Shown: piece after piece, positions 27,083 through 36,059 of the stretch | Layout of the letters: every line of letters starts with the position of its first letter | Numbering within the stretch: the first letter of the stretch is position 1 | From: Demetria terragena DSM 11295 | Lineage (GTDB): Bacteria; Actinomycetota; Actinomycetes; Actinomycetales; Dermatophilaceae | Direction of reading: 5' to 3' | NCBI RefSeq assembly: GCF_000376825.1 | Contig: NZ_AQXW01000004.1 | Location: 2,542,001 to 2,606,000 of the forward strand | Length of the DNA: 64,000 bases | Made by a program: the position numbers and the translations under genes | Notes under the pieces: model-generated | The model's database searches: none | What the model was told of the DNA's origin: nothing | The model's input: the letters and a program-made list of their open reading frames with translations, nothing else

Positions 27083-27538
27083 GTGACGCGGTTCGGTCGG
27101 GCCTGGCGGGTGTGCGTCGTGCTGCTGGTTGCTGCGGGAATCACGGCGGGAACACTCGGGGAGGACGATCGGACCTGGCCCTTCGCCCCGATGGTGCAGT
27201 TCGCTTTCAAGGTCGACATCAACGGCGAGATCCATTCGCTCGGCCTCGAAGGAGTCGACACGCAGGGTCGGCGAGTGGACATCCCGTTGGGTTACGGCGG
27301 GATTGGTCTGGAGCGTGCCGAGATCGAAGGTCAGCGTGAGCGGATCGTCCGCGAGCCGAATCGATTACAGGCGGTCGCGGTGATGTGGGCTGCGTACGCT
27401 CCCGACCGGCCACGCCTCGCCCGAGTCGACATGGTCGACACCGTGAGTACCTTGCGGGATTCGCGGGTTGCGGGCAGGCAGCGAGTGACTGTTGCGACGT
27501 GGTCTGTGCCTGACCCGGCGAATCCCGGGGAGCGCTAA
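27083..27538 (+). CDS. Membrane-anchored hypothetical protein paired with HTTM-like gene
   Basis: 151 residues. One N-terminal transmembrane segment (WRVCVVLLVAAGITAGTL) is followed by an exported domain (TWPFAPMVQFAFKVDINGEIHSLGLEGVDTQG is divided by its conserved acidic pattern). GTG at 27083 is one base after the threonine aldolase stop; the gene ends with TAATG overlapping the HTTM-like gene. The pair resembles vitamin-K-dependent-carboxylase-like membrane protein plus small partner arrangements. No assigned function. Confidence 0.75.
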   Translation: MTRFGRAWRVCVVLLVAAGITAGTLGEDDRTWPFAPMVQFAFKVDINGEIHSLGLEGVDTQGRRVDIPLGYGGIGLERAEIEGQRERIVREPNRLQAVAVMWAAYAPDRPRLARVDMVDTVSTLRDSRVAGRQRVTVATWSVPDPANPGER

Positions 27539-28353
27539 TGGTGTGGTTTTTTCCGCGGATTGCGATGGCCCGGGTCGCGTGGCTGCGGGTCTTCGTGTAC
27601 GCCGTCGTCATCCTGGACGTCCTCGTGTTCACTGCCTTCCCCATTGGCCACGGCGGAGTTCCACACGACCTTTATCAACCGCTGCCGTTCCGCGAGATTT
27701 TGTATCTCCCGCAGCCATCTCCAACCTATGTGCAGGTGCTGCGGATCGTCATCATTGCCTCAGCGCTGGTTGCGATGAGTGGACGCGCACCTCGGCTAGC
27801 CGGATTCGTCTGCGCCGCAGGGATGCTCGACTGGCTCAGTAACGCGTTCTCCTACTCCAAGATCAACCATGACCACTTCGCGTTGATCGTCGCGCTGTGT
27901 GTTTTGCCGCTGGTGGGTCACGCGCTGTTCGGCGACAAGAGCAAGAGCGAAGAGGCGGGTTGGGCGCTACGGGTGATCCAGGTCGCGGTCATCTCGACGT
28001 ACTTCCTCGCAGCGGTCGCGAAGGTTCTCGACGCAGGGTGGGGTTGGGCCTCGTCCGCTGTCTTGGTCTGGGCGATGTCGCGCCGCGGAACCTTCCTCTC
28101 TGACTGGCTTGTCGGGGTGCCCTGGTTGACGTACGTCATGCAGTGGGTGGTGTTCATCGCCGAGCTTCTTTCACCCGTCATGCTGTGGCTGCGCGGGCGA
28201 GTGCTCTATCTGTCCGTTGCCTTCTGGATCGGCTTCCATGCGGTGACCTACCTGCTGCTGTCGATCCATTTCGTCCCGACTGCAGTGTGCCTGCTGGCCT
28301 TTCTTCCCCTGGAACGACTTTCTCGCCGAAGGAAAGTGCCGAGAACCTCTTGA
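27538..28353 (+). CDS. HTTM/DoxX-like multi-pass membrane protein
   Basis: 271 residues with about seven hydrophobic helices. Features such as SKINHDHFALIVALCVLPLVG, FLAAVAKVLDAGW and FWIGFHAVTYLLLSIHFVP resemble the horizontally transferred transmembrane (HTTM) and MauE/DoxX families, which are related to the membrane part of vitamin K-dependent gamma-carboxylase. It overlaps the preceding small gene by one base, so the two form one unit. Function unknown. Confidence 0.78.
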   Translation: MVWFFPRIAMARVAWLRVFVYAVVILDVLVFTAFPIGHGGVPHDLYQPLPFREILYLPQPSPTYVQVLRIVIIASALVAMSGRAPRLAGFVCAAGMLDWLSNAFSYSKINHDHFALIVALCVLPLVGHALFGDKSKSEEAGWALRVIQVAVISTYFLAAVAKVLDAGWGWASSAVLVWAMSRRGTFLSDWLVGVPWLTYVMQWVVFIAELLSPVMLWLRGRVLYLSVAFWIGFHAVTYLLLSIHFVPTAVCLLAFLPLERLSRRRKVPRTS

Positions 28354-28394
28354 CGAGTGGGTCGGCGCATGTCAACCTATCGCCATTCGGGAAA

Positions 28395-28404
28395 TTGTAT
28401 ACAA
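28395..28404. promoter_or_regulatory. Predicted FCD-type GntR operator of the peptide ABC operon
   Basis: TTGTATACAA is a perfect 10-bp palindrome 18 bases before the first operon gene. It has the core typical of GntR/FCD regulators, and the operon's last gene encodes one, so autoregulation is likely. Confidence 0.7.
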
Positions 28405-28421
28405 ACTGAAGGTGTGGCTTC

Positions 28422-30053
28422 GTGGCGAACTGCGTGCGCAGGCTCGTAGCACTACGCGCTGGAACCACCGCCGTGACGGTCGCCATGCTGTTGGTCGCGT
28501 GCTCGCCGGTGCAACAGCGTTCCGAGCCGCCTGATCGAGCCGACCTCACGGAGGTTTCCGCCGACGGCGTCTCGGTTCGCAAGGGCGGCGATCTAGCGAT
28601 TGCTCTCGCCGGTGATGCGGACGTCCTCGACCCGACAACCTCGAGCTCGCTTAATACCCGAAACATCATGAGTTCGTTCTGCGAAAAGCTCTACGACATC
28701 GATGCCAAGGGCCGGATTGTTCCTCAGCTCGCGACCGCACTCCCCGCGATGTCTGAGCAGGGGCGCGTCCTGCGGATATCGCTACGCAAGGGCGTGAAGT
28801 TCGCGGATGGCACAACGTTCAACGCGCAGGCCGTACGCACGTCGCTGAACCGGCATCTCACCAAGAAGGACTCGGCGCGTGCCGGCGAGATCGGGCCGGT
28901 GACGTCCGTAAAGGTCGTGAATACCCACACCATCGAGATGCGCTTCGAGAAGCCGTTTGCGCCGACGGTCGCGGCGCTCGCGGACCGGGCCGGAATGATC
29001 ATGAGCCCCAAAGCACTGGCCCGCCTTGGCGACAACTTTGGAGACGCTCCGGTGTGCGTCGGCGCGTTCAAATTCAAGAAGCGCGTCCCGGCGACCTCGG
29101 TGGTCGTCACCAAGGACCCGAACTATTACGCGGCCGACCAGATCCACCTCGACTCCATTACCTATCGCGTGATGGTGGACGCCAACATCCGCGCGGCGAA
29201 CCTGCAATCGGGCGACGTGCAGGTGGTCGACACCACCTCGACGGCCTCCGTGGACTGGCTCCGCAAGCGACCCGGGACCGGACTCCTGCAGGTGGGATCG
29301 CTCGGATATCAGTCGGTGATCCTCAACTCCGCCAGTAAGAAGCCGGCGTACGCCAAATCTCCCTTACGCGACTCCAGAGTGCGCCAAGCGTTGGAGCTGA
29401 GCTTGGACCGAAAGGCCTTGGTCAACTCGGTCTTTGACAACTGGTACGAGCCGGCCTGCTCGCCGATATCCCCAGATTCTCCGTACGCCACCCCTGCGAG
29501 CAACGCTTGTTCCACCCCCGACCCGAAGAAGTCGCGAGCGCTCTTGAAAGACGCTGGATTCAAGACCCCTGTCAAGGTGTCCATGAAGGTCACCAATAGT
29601 CCAGATGTCCTACGCCTGGCCCAGGCGATTCAGGGCAGCGTCTCCAAGGGAGGCTTCGAGCTCACGATTGAGCCGGTCGAGTTCACGACCCTGTTGGATG
29701 ACACCTCCACCGGAAACTTCGAGATCGCTCAACTTGGGTGGTCCGGGCGCGTCGATCCACACGGCAACATGGCCGCATTCTTGACGACGAAAGCGCCGAA
29801 TAACTATGGCAGTTATAGCAATAAGGACGTCGATGCGCTGATGGTGAAGGCTGCGCAGGCCACCACCACGAGCAAGAGGTCGAAAATCTATGGACGGATC
29901 GTGCAGCAGGTTCAGAAAGACGATCCGCTGATCTACCTCTACCGACAGCGGAGCCTGACGACCTACTCGACCAAGGTGGTCGGAATCCGCGCCTATGCCG
30001 ATGGAGTTATCCGGCTGGATCGAGCCGGATACCGGGCAGGAGCGGCGGACTAA
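28422..30053 (+). CDS. Peptide-type ABC transporter substrate-binding lipoprotein (family SBP_bac_5)
   Basis: 543 residues. A lipoprotein signal peptide ends in LLVACSP with lipidated Cys27. The mature part has family-5 features: GGDLAIALAGDADVLDP, FCEKLYDIDAKGRIVPQLA, LRKGVKFADGTTFNA, and SYSNKDVDALMVKA near the end. Such proteins bind di- or oligopeptides, glutathione, nickel or opines. The embedded gamma-glutamyltransferase in this operon points to gamma-glutamyl or glutathione-like peptides (inference). Start GTG at 28422; the stop overlaps the permease ATG by one base. Confidence 0.93.
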   Translation: MANCVRRLVALRAGTTAVTVAMLLVACSPVQQRSEPPDRADLTEVSADGVSVRKGGDLAIALAGDADVLDPTTSSSLNTRNIMSSFCEKLYDIDAKGRIVPQLATALPAMSEQGRVLRISLRKGVKFADGTTFNAQAVRTSLNRHLTKKDSARAGEIGPVTSVKVVNTHTIEMRFEKPFAPTVAALADRAGMIMSPKALARLGDNFGDAPVCVGAFKFKKRVPATSVVVTKDPNYYAADQIHLDSITYRVMVDANIRAANLQSGDVQVVDTTSTASVDWLRKRPGTGLLQVGSLGYQSVILNSASKKPAYAKSPLRDSRVRQALELSLDRKALVNSVFDNWYEPACSPISPDSPYATPASNACSTPDPKKSRALLKDAGFKTPVKVSMKVTNSPDVLRLAQAIQGSVSKGGFELTIEPVEFTTLLDDTSTGNFEIAQLGWSGRVDPHGNMAAFLTTKAPNNYGSYSNKDVDALMVKAAQATTTSKRSKIYGRIVQQVQKDDPLIYLYRQRSLTTYSTKVVGIRAYADGVIRLDRAGYRAGAAD

Positions 30054-31009
30054 TGGGCCGGTATGTGCTCAGTCGGCTGGGCCAAGCCCTGGTCACCCTG
30101 GTCCTCGCCTCGATCATCGTCTTCCTCGGCGTACGGGCGTTGCCTGGCGATCCCGCGCTAGCGCTTGCGGGCGAGCAGGCCGACCCCGAAACCCTGGCCG
30201 CGGTGCGGGCCGACCTTGGCCTCGATCAACCTGTGCCAGTGCAGTATTGGGCCTTCGTCAAAAGCCTGGCTCAAGGCGATCTAGGAACCTCGATCGCTAC
30301 CGGGCTTCCGGTATCCGACCTCATTACGACCACTCTTCCGGTGACCCTCTGGCTCAGCCTGTACGCCCTCTTGGTGGCGGTCATCATTGGCATCGGTGCG
30401 GGTGTGGTCGCAGCGGTCTACCGCGGTCGTTGGCCGGAGTGGATCGCCAACGGATTTACGTTGGTCGCGCTATCAGTCCCGAGCTTCTGGTTGGGACTGC
30501 TTGCCATCGTCTATCTGGCGATCGGGCTGAACTGGTTCCCCGCCTCTGGGTACGTGCCTGTCACCGAAGAACCGCTGCGCGCTCTCTACTACCTCACGCT
30601 TCCCGCAGTCGTTCTCGGCACTGGATTAGCGGCGGTCATCATGCGGCAGACCCGATCATCGATGCTCGATACGTTGTCGGCGGATTACGTACGGACCGCG
30701 CGGGCCAAGGGGTTGCCCAATCGGCAGGTCATCGGTCGGTTCGCTTTGCGCAACTCGTTGATCGTGGTGGTCACCATCATCGGGTTGCAACTAGGTGGGC
30801 TGATTTCGGGCGCCGTCGTGACCGAGCGGATCTTCGGACTGCCGGGCTTCGGCAAACTCACGCTCGACAGTGTCTTTACTCGTGACTACCCGGTGATCCA
30901 GGCGGTTGTCATCATCACCACCTTTGGATACATCTTTATCAACTTGGCGATCGACTTGCTCTACTCGCTCATCGATCCCCGAATCCGCGTTTCGGGGAGT
31001 AGCCAATGA
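30053..31009 (+). CDS. ABC transporter permease, DppB type
   Basis: 318 residues with six membrane helices. N-terminal YVLSRLGQALVTLVLASIIVF and the EAA-like loop DYVRTARAKGLPNRQVIGRFALRNS (split here as the conserved ARAKGL motif) identify the first permease of peptide/nickel importers. It overlaps both neighbours by one to four bases, so translation is coupled across the operon. Confidence 0.95.
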   Translation: MGRYVLSRLGQALVTLVLASIIVFLGVRALPGDPALALAGEQADPETLAAVRADLGLDQPVPVQYWAFVKSLAQGDLGTSIATGLPVSDLITTTLPVTLWLSLYALLVAVIIGIGAGVVAAVYRGRWPEWIANGFTLVALSVPSFWLGLLAIVYLAIGLNWFPASGYVPVTEEPLRALYYLTLPAVVLGTGLAAVIMRQTRSSMLDTLSADYVRTARAKGLPNRQVIGRFALRNSLIVVVTIIGLQLGGLISGAVVTERIFGLPGFGKLTLDSVFTRDYPVIQAVVIITTFGYIFINLAIDLLYSLIDPRIRVSGSSQ

Positions 31010-31890
31010 CGACCTCAAGTCCGGCTGAGCACAACCTCCCAGAGGTCAAGCGTTCAGGACGCAGCGCGCTGAGGCAGCTGATGCGCAATCCGATGGGTGC
31101 TGTGGGTGGTGGGCTGCTTCTTGTCCTCGTGACGGTGGCGATCTTCGCACCTCTGATTGCGCCGTACGCGCCCGAGACAGTTCACTTCGATACGCCATTC
31201 CAACGACCATTCACTGAGGGATTCCCCCTCGGCACTGACGACCTCGGCCGGGATGTGCTGTCCCGCATCGTGTTTGGGATCCGGGTATCGCTTCTGGTCG
31301 GCGCGATGTCGGTACTGTTCGCCATCGTGGTGGGGACCCCGTTGGGTCTGGTGGCGGGGTACATCCGGTGGGTCGACGTGATTGTGTCCCGGCTGACCGA
31401 CGTCACCCTGGCGTTCCCGTTCTTGATCATCGCGGTTGGTCTCGCGGCCATCAACGGCCCGAGCGTCACCAATGCCGCTGTCGCTCTGGGAATTGCCCAG
31501 ACACCCAACGTTATTCGTGTCATCCGTGCCGAAACGCTGCGGCTCAAGAGCCTGGACTTCGTCCTCGCGGCGCGCAGCCTGGATGCTGGAACCTTGCGGA
31601 TCCTGACCCACCACATCTTGCCGAACACGTTGTCTGCGTTGATTGTTCAGGCGACCGTGATCATGCCTGTTGCCGTCATCGGCGAGGCACTCCTCTCTTT
31701 CCTTGGTCTAGGGATCCAGCCCCCAACTCCAAGCCTGGGCATCATGCTGTCCGATGCCCAGCAGTACATCTTCCGAGCGCCGAGCGCTGCCGTCATTCCC
31801 GGTCTTGCGATTGCGGCGATCTGTTTGGCCTTCAACCTTTTCGGAGACGCCCTCCGGGATGCCCTCGACCCCACGAGCAGGAAGCGCTGA
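31006..31890 (+). CDS. ABC transporter permease, DppC type
   Basis: 294 residues with six helices. The GTDDLGRDVLSRIVFG motif and the loop FVLAARSLDAGTLRILTHHI with ILPNT are typical of DppC/OppC partners. Cytoplasmic N-terminal tail of about 35 residues. Overlaps the DppB-type stop (ATGA) and ends 7 bases before the gamma-glutamyltransferase gene. Confidence 0.95.
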   Translation: MTTSSPAEHNLPEVKRSGRSALRQLMRNPMGAVGGGLLLVLVTVAIFAPLIAPYAPETVHFDTPFQRPFTEGFPLGTDDLGRDVLSRIVFGIRVSLLVGAMSVLFAIVVGTPLGLVAGYIRWVDVIVSRLTDVTLAFPFLIIAVGLAAINGPSVTNAAVALGIAQTPNVIRVIRAETLRLKSLDFVLAARSLDAGTLRILTHHILPNTLSALIVQATVIMPVAVIGEALLSFLGLGIQPPTPSLGIMLSDAQQYIFRAPSAAVIPGLAIAAICLAFNLFGDALRDALDPTSRKR

Positions 31891-31897
31891 CTCTCTG

Positions 31898-33706
31898 ATG
31901 TCCACCTTTGTTCCACCTACCGAGACCACCACGCGCCCCACGCTGCGAGGGCACTTTGGAATGTCGGCCTCAACGCACTGGATCGCCAGCGCGACCATGC
32001 AAGCGGTGCTCGAGCGGGACGGCAATGCCTTTGATGCCGCCGTCGCTGGTGCGTTCGTCTTGCACGTCGTCGAGCCACATCTGAACGGCATCGGCGGAGA
32101 TATGACGGGCCTGTTCGCAACGGCTGAGGACCCCACACCACGTGTCCTGGTGGGACAAGGGCCGGCGCCCGTCGGCGCGACGATCGAGCACTACGTGTCA
32201 GAAGGCCTCGACCAGGTACCAGGCTCAGGAGCGTTGGCCGCCGCCGTACCAGGGTCGTTTGACGCGTGGATGTTGTTGCTGCGCGACCACGGCACGTGGG
32301 AACTCGCCGACGTGTTGAGCTTCGCTATCGACTACGCCGAGCGTGGTCACCAGATCATTGGGCGGGCGGCAGCGACGATCGCGCAGATGGCGGACACGTT
32401 CCGAGAGCACTGGCCTTCTTCAGCCGCTGTCTGGATGCCGGACGGGAAGGCCCCTGCCGAGGGTGAGGTCCTGCGTTTGCCCGCCTACGCCAAAACGTTG
32501 CGTCGCCTGCTGGACGCTGGTGACAGCGCCTCCGACCGGGTGGGGCGGATCGACGCGGCACGCGATGAGTGGGCCAGCGGCTTCGTTGCTTCGGCTATAG
32601 AGAAGTTCGTACGCACCCCACACCGGCACTCCACTGGCGCCGACCATGCCGGCGTGATCACCGTGTCCGACATGGCGAATTGGCGCGCAGGATATGAGGA
32701 TCCGGTCACGGTAGACCTCTTCGGTGTCACTGTGTGCAAGACCGGCGCTTGGGGCCAGGGGCCGGTGCTGTTGCAAGCACTGTCGATCCTTGCTGAATTC
32801 GAGCCACATGAGATCGACCCCGCCACGGCTGACGGCGCCCACCGTATCCTGGAGGCGCTCAAGCTCGCGCTCGCCGACCGGGATACCTACTACGGAGATC
32901 CTGGGGGCGAAGCCTCGGCGGTGCCCATCTCGACGCTGTTGTCCCAGGACTACGCCGCGTCCCGGTGCGCCATGATTGGTGAGACCGCCTCGCATGAGTT
33001 CCGCCCCGGGCAGATCGACGGCGCGGAGCGGCACCTCCCCCCGCTGGAGTTGGAGGACGCGGATCAGGTTGAGGGTGCAGGCGCCGGTGAGCCGACGGTG
33101 TCGGTATCGGGACGCACGCGGGGCGACACCTGCCACCTCGACGTTGTGGATCGGTGGGGCAACATGATCGCGGCCACGCCATCAGGCGGCTGGCTGCAGT
33201 CCAACCCGGTGATTCCCGAGCTTGGCTTCTGTCTGGGCACGCGGCTACAGATGACGTGGCTCGATGAACGGTCACCGTCCGCACTGCGACCCGGGCAGCG
33301 TCCGCGGACCACCCTGTCGCCCACACTGCTCCTCAAGGACGGGGTCCCGTGGTGCGCGATGGGGACACCCGGCGGAGACCAGCAGGATCAGTGGCAACTC
33401 AGCACCATGTTGCGTCTGCTCGTAGGGGGTTATACCCCGCAGCAAGCGATCGACGCGCCGTCTCTGCATACGACGTCAATGCCCGGATCGTTCTGGCCGA
33501 GGACCTGGACCCCCGGAGGCGCGGTGGTGGAGGACCGGATAGGCGAGGACGTCATCGCTGACTTGGAAAGGCGTGGTCACGTGGTGACCCGTGCGGGGGA
33601 CTGGGCGCTGGGGCGCGTGTCGATCGTGACCCGCGACGCCGAGACCGGGCTCATGGCGGCCGCCGCCAACCCCAGAGGGGCGCAAGGGTATGCCGTCGGA
33701 CGCTGA
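31898..33706 (+). CDS. Gamma-glutamyltransferase family protein
   Basis: 602 residues, Ntn-hydrolase of the GGT family. Large-subunit N-terminus: MSASTHWIASATMQAVLERD and GGNAFDAAVA-like DGNAFDAAVAGAF, then EPHLNGIGGD. The predicted self-cleavage Thr sits in RGDTCHLDVVD, where classical enzymes have TTHxxVVD; the small subunit then carries GNMIAATPSGG and GTPGGD. There is no obvious signal peptide, so it may act in the cytosol on imported gamma-glutamyl compounds. ATG at 31898 is chosen because an upstream frame overlaps the permease. It sits inside the peptide ABC operon and overlaps the ATPase gene by 17 bases. Confidence 0.9.
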   Translation: MSTFVPPTETTTRPTLRGHFGMSASTHWIASATMQAVLERDGNAFDAAVAGAFVLHVVEPHLNGIGGDMTGLFATAEDPTPRVLVGQGPAPVGATIEHYVSEGLDQVPGSGALAAAVPGSFDAWMLLLRDHGTWELADVLSFAIDYAERGHQIIGRAAATIAQMADTFREHWPSSAAVWMPDGKAPAEGEVLRLPAYAKTLRRLLDAGDSASDRVGRIDAARDEWASGFVASAIEKFVRTPHRHSTGADHAGVITVSDMANWRAGYEDPVTVDLFGVTVCKTGAWGQGPVLLQALSILAEFEPHEIDPATADGAHRILEALKLALADRDTYYGDPGGEASAVPISTLLSQDYAASRCAMIGETASHEFRPGQIDGAERHLPPLELEDADQVEGAGAGEPTVSVSGRTRGDTCHLDVVDRWGNMIAATPSGGWLQSNPVIPELGFCLGTRLQMTWLDERSPSALRPGQRPRTTLSPTLLLKDGVPWCAMGTPGGDQQDQWQLSTMLRLLVGGYTPQQAIDAPSLHTTSMPGSFWPRTWTPGGAVVEDRIGEDVIADLERRGHVVTRAGDWALGRVSIVTRDAETGLMAAAANPRGAQGYAVGR

Positions 33707-35357
33707 ACCGGTTGCCGCGCCATTGCTGCGCCTCACCGATCTTGAGGTGAGTTATCACCAGAAGCGGGTGGTCCACGGCGTCAGCCTGACCATAGCGCCG
33801 GGTGAGCGCGTTGCCGTCGTGGGCGAGTCCGGTTCAGGCAAGTCGACGATGGCCGCCTCAATCATGAATGTGCTGCCTGCCGGCGGTGCAGTGACGAGCG
33901 GGGTGATCGAGTACGACGGCGAAGACATCACACACCCGACCAAGCGCAGGCTGCTGCACCTTCGCGGACGCCAGGTTGGCCTTGTCCCTCAGGACCCGAT
34001 GTCCAACCTGAATCCGTCGGCGCGGGTGGGTCGTCAAGTCGCCGAAACGTTGGAGGCCCACGGGCTGGCTTCCGGGCGGCGGGCCAAGGAACGGGCCATC
34101 GAGTTGCTTGCGGAGACCGGCATCCCGGATGCGCCGCGACGCAGCAGGCAGTATCCCCACGAGTTCTCGGGCGGCATGCGTCAACGAGTCCTCATCGCGA
34201 TGGCGCTCGCCTGCGAACCGCAGCTCCTGATCGCGGATGAGCCGACCTCGGCGCTCGACGTCACCATGCAGCGCCGCGTTCTGGATCTACTGGAGACCCT
34301 GCGGAGCCGCAAGGGAATGGCCATGCTGCTGGTCACTCACGACCTTGGACTTGCGGCAGACCGCGCCGATCGGGTGGTGGTCATGTGGAAGGGACGCATT
34401 GTCGAGGACGGGCCAGCTCGAGAGGTGCTGCGCGATCCCCAGCACGAATACACGCAACGGCTCGTGGCTGCAGCGCCGTCGGTGGCGGTCACCGTGGCGC
34501 GATCCACCGGCCTGGAAATGGCCGACCGCGAACGTGACGACGCAGCCGAGCCCGAAACCGGGGCCGACGACGAACCGATCCTGGTCGCCAACCACCTCAC
34601 CAAGGTCTTTTCTGGACGCGGGCGGAAGGGCCCGGTCACTGCGGTTGATGATGTGTCGTTCGAGGTCCATCGCGGCAGGACGACGGCGGTCGTGGGTGAG
34701 TCGGGCTCGGGCAAGACCACCGTGGCCAGGATGGCGCTCGGTCTCGAGGTCCCGACTGAAGGCTCCGTGCGGGTGTGTGGGGACGCGGTTGCACAGGCCA
34801 AAGGCACTCAGCGCCGGGCGATCCGGCGCGCGATGCAGCCGGTGTTCCAGGATCCGTACGCGTCGTTGAATCCCATGTTCAGCATCGAGCGGATCATCGA
34901 TGAACCGCTGCGTGTCTTCAAGGTTGGCGATCGTCAGAGCCGCAAGGCGAGGGTTGCGGAGCTGCTCGATCAGGTGGCGCTACCGCAAGAAGTCGCCGAC
35001 CGCTATCCGAGCCAGCTGTCGGGCGGGCAGCGCCAGCGGGTCGCCATCGCGCGCGCTTTGGCGCTGGATCCGCGACTGGTGATTTGTGACGAGGCGGTGT
35101 CGGCCCTGGATGTCCTGGTTCAGGACCAGATCCTTCAGTTGCTTGGCAACCTGCAGCGCGACCTTGGGCTGTCCCTGCTGTTCATTACGCACGACCTCGC
35201 TGTCGTGCGTTTGATTGCCCACGATGTCGTGGTCATGCAGAACGGAAAAGTCGTCGAAACCGGTTCAGTTGATGAGGTATTCGCTCAACCGGATGCCGAG
35301 TACACCCGAGAATTGCTGAGCGCCATCCCCGGTACGGCGGCGAGCGCTGCATGGTGA
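33690..35357 (+). CDS. Fused dipeptide ABC ATPase (DppD-DppF in one chain)
   Basis: 555 residues with two complete ATPase domains (about 10-265 and 290-545). Both have Walker A GESGSGKST/T, signatures FSGGMRQR and LSGGQRQR, Walker B motifs (LLIADEPTSALD; LVICDEAVSALD) and switch His (VTHDLGLAAD; ITHDLAVVR). It energises the importer formed by the two permeases upstream. Fusions of this kind are common in actinobacteria and proteobacteria (GsiA-like, where GsiA imports glutathione). It overlaps GGT by 17 bases and the GntR gene by 7. Confidence 0.95.
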   Translation: MPSDAEPVAAPLLRLTDLEVSYHQKRVVHGVSLTIAPGERVAVVGESGSGKSTMAASIMNVLPAGGAVTSGVIEYDGEDITHPTKRRLLHLRGRQVGLVPQDPMSNLNPSARVGRQVAETLEAHGLASGRRAKERAIELLAETGIPDAPRRSRQYPHEFSGGMRQRVLIAMALACEPQLLIADEPTSALDVTMQRRVLDLLETLRSRKGMAMLLVTHDLGLAADRADRVVVMWKGRIVEDGPAREVLRDPQHEYTQRLVAAAPSVAVTVARSTGLEMADRERDDAAEPETGADDEPILVANHLTKVFSGRGRKGPVTAVDDVSFEVHRGRTTAVVGESGSGKTTVARMALGLEVPTEGSVRVCGDAVAQAKGTQRRAIRRAMQPVFQDPYASLNPMFSIERIIDEPLRVFKVGDRQSRKARVAELLDQVALPQEVADRYPSQLSGGQRQRVAIARALALDPRLVICDEAVSALDVLVQDQILQLLGNLQRDLGLSLLFITHDLAVVRLIAHDVVVMQNGKVVETGSVDEVFAQPDAEYTRELLSAIPGTAASAAW

Positions 35358-36010
35358 GACGCGCGGATCAGGTCCTTATGGCCCTGCGCGGCGACATCAT
35401 GAGCGGCGTCCACCCGCCGGGAACGCGCATCACCGAATCTGCGCTGTGCGAGACCTATGAGGTATCGCGGGTGCCGATTCGTGAAGCGCTCAAGCAACTG
35501 GAAGTTGAGGGTTTCGTGACCAGCGTGGCGTACGCGGGGATGCGGGTTGCGTCGCTGGACCGGACGGAGGCGGCAGACCTTTTCGCCGTTCGACGGACGA
35601 TGGAGGAACTGACGACGCGACGAAGCGCAGAGCGCTTTCAGAGGAACCCTGACGATCCGACCGTGATGGCCTTTGGTGAGCAGTTAGACCGGCTGGTGCG
35701 CACAGGCCAAGGTCTCTTGGACGAGCCAAGTCGTGCTGACCTACCGCCGCTCAACACCCAGTTTCATTTGGGCATAGCGGAGTTCAGCGAGAGTGTCTCC
35801 CTGCACCGGCTCTTGCGACAGATCTCAGGAAAAGTCGAGTGGCTTTACCGGATGGACGTCCGCGCGCGAGGCGAGCACTCGTGGGGTGAGCATGCGCAGA
35901 TTGCTCGAGCTGTCCGGTCAGGCGATCCTGACCTGGCCGCCGACCTGATGGGTCGGCATGTGCAGAACTCGCTGGAGGGCTATCTGCGCCGGCATGCTCG
36001 TCCGGTCTAG
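35351..36010 (+). CDS. GntR-family regulator, FCD subfamily
   Basis: 219 residues. Winged HTH at about 8-70 (GTRITESALCETYEVSRVPIREALKQLE), then an FCD ligand-binding domain with the metal/ligand pattern of FNLGIAEFSES and HAQIARAVRSGD. Last gene of the peptide/GGT operon and probably its repressor, with the TTGTATACAA palindrome before the first gene as candidate site. Ligand unknown; perhaps the imported peptide or its cleavage product. Confidence 0.92.
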   Translation: MVRRADQVLMALRGDIMSGVHPPGTRITESALCETYEVSRVPIREALKQLEVEGFVTSVAYAGMRVASLDRTEAADLFAVRRTMEELTTRRSAERFQRNPDDPTVMAFGEQLDRLVRTGQGLLDEPSRADLPPLNTQFHLGIAEFSESVSLHRLLRQISGKVEWLYRMDVRARGEHSWGEHAQIARAVRSGDPDLAADLMGRHVQNSLEGYLRRHARPV

Positions 36011-36059
36011 AGGATGAGTCGGGTATGCGCAGTCACTCGACAGTTTCAGTAGCACTGCA

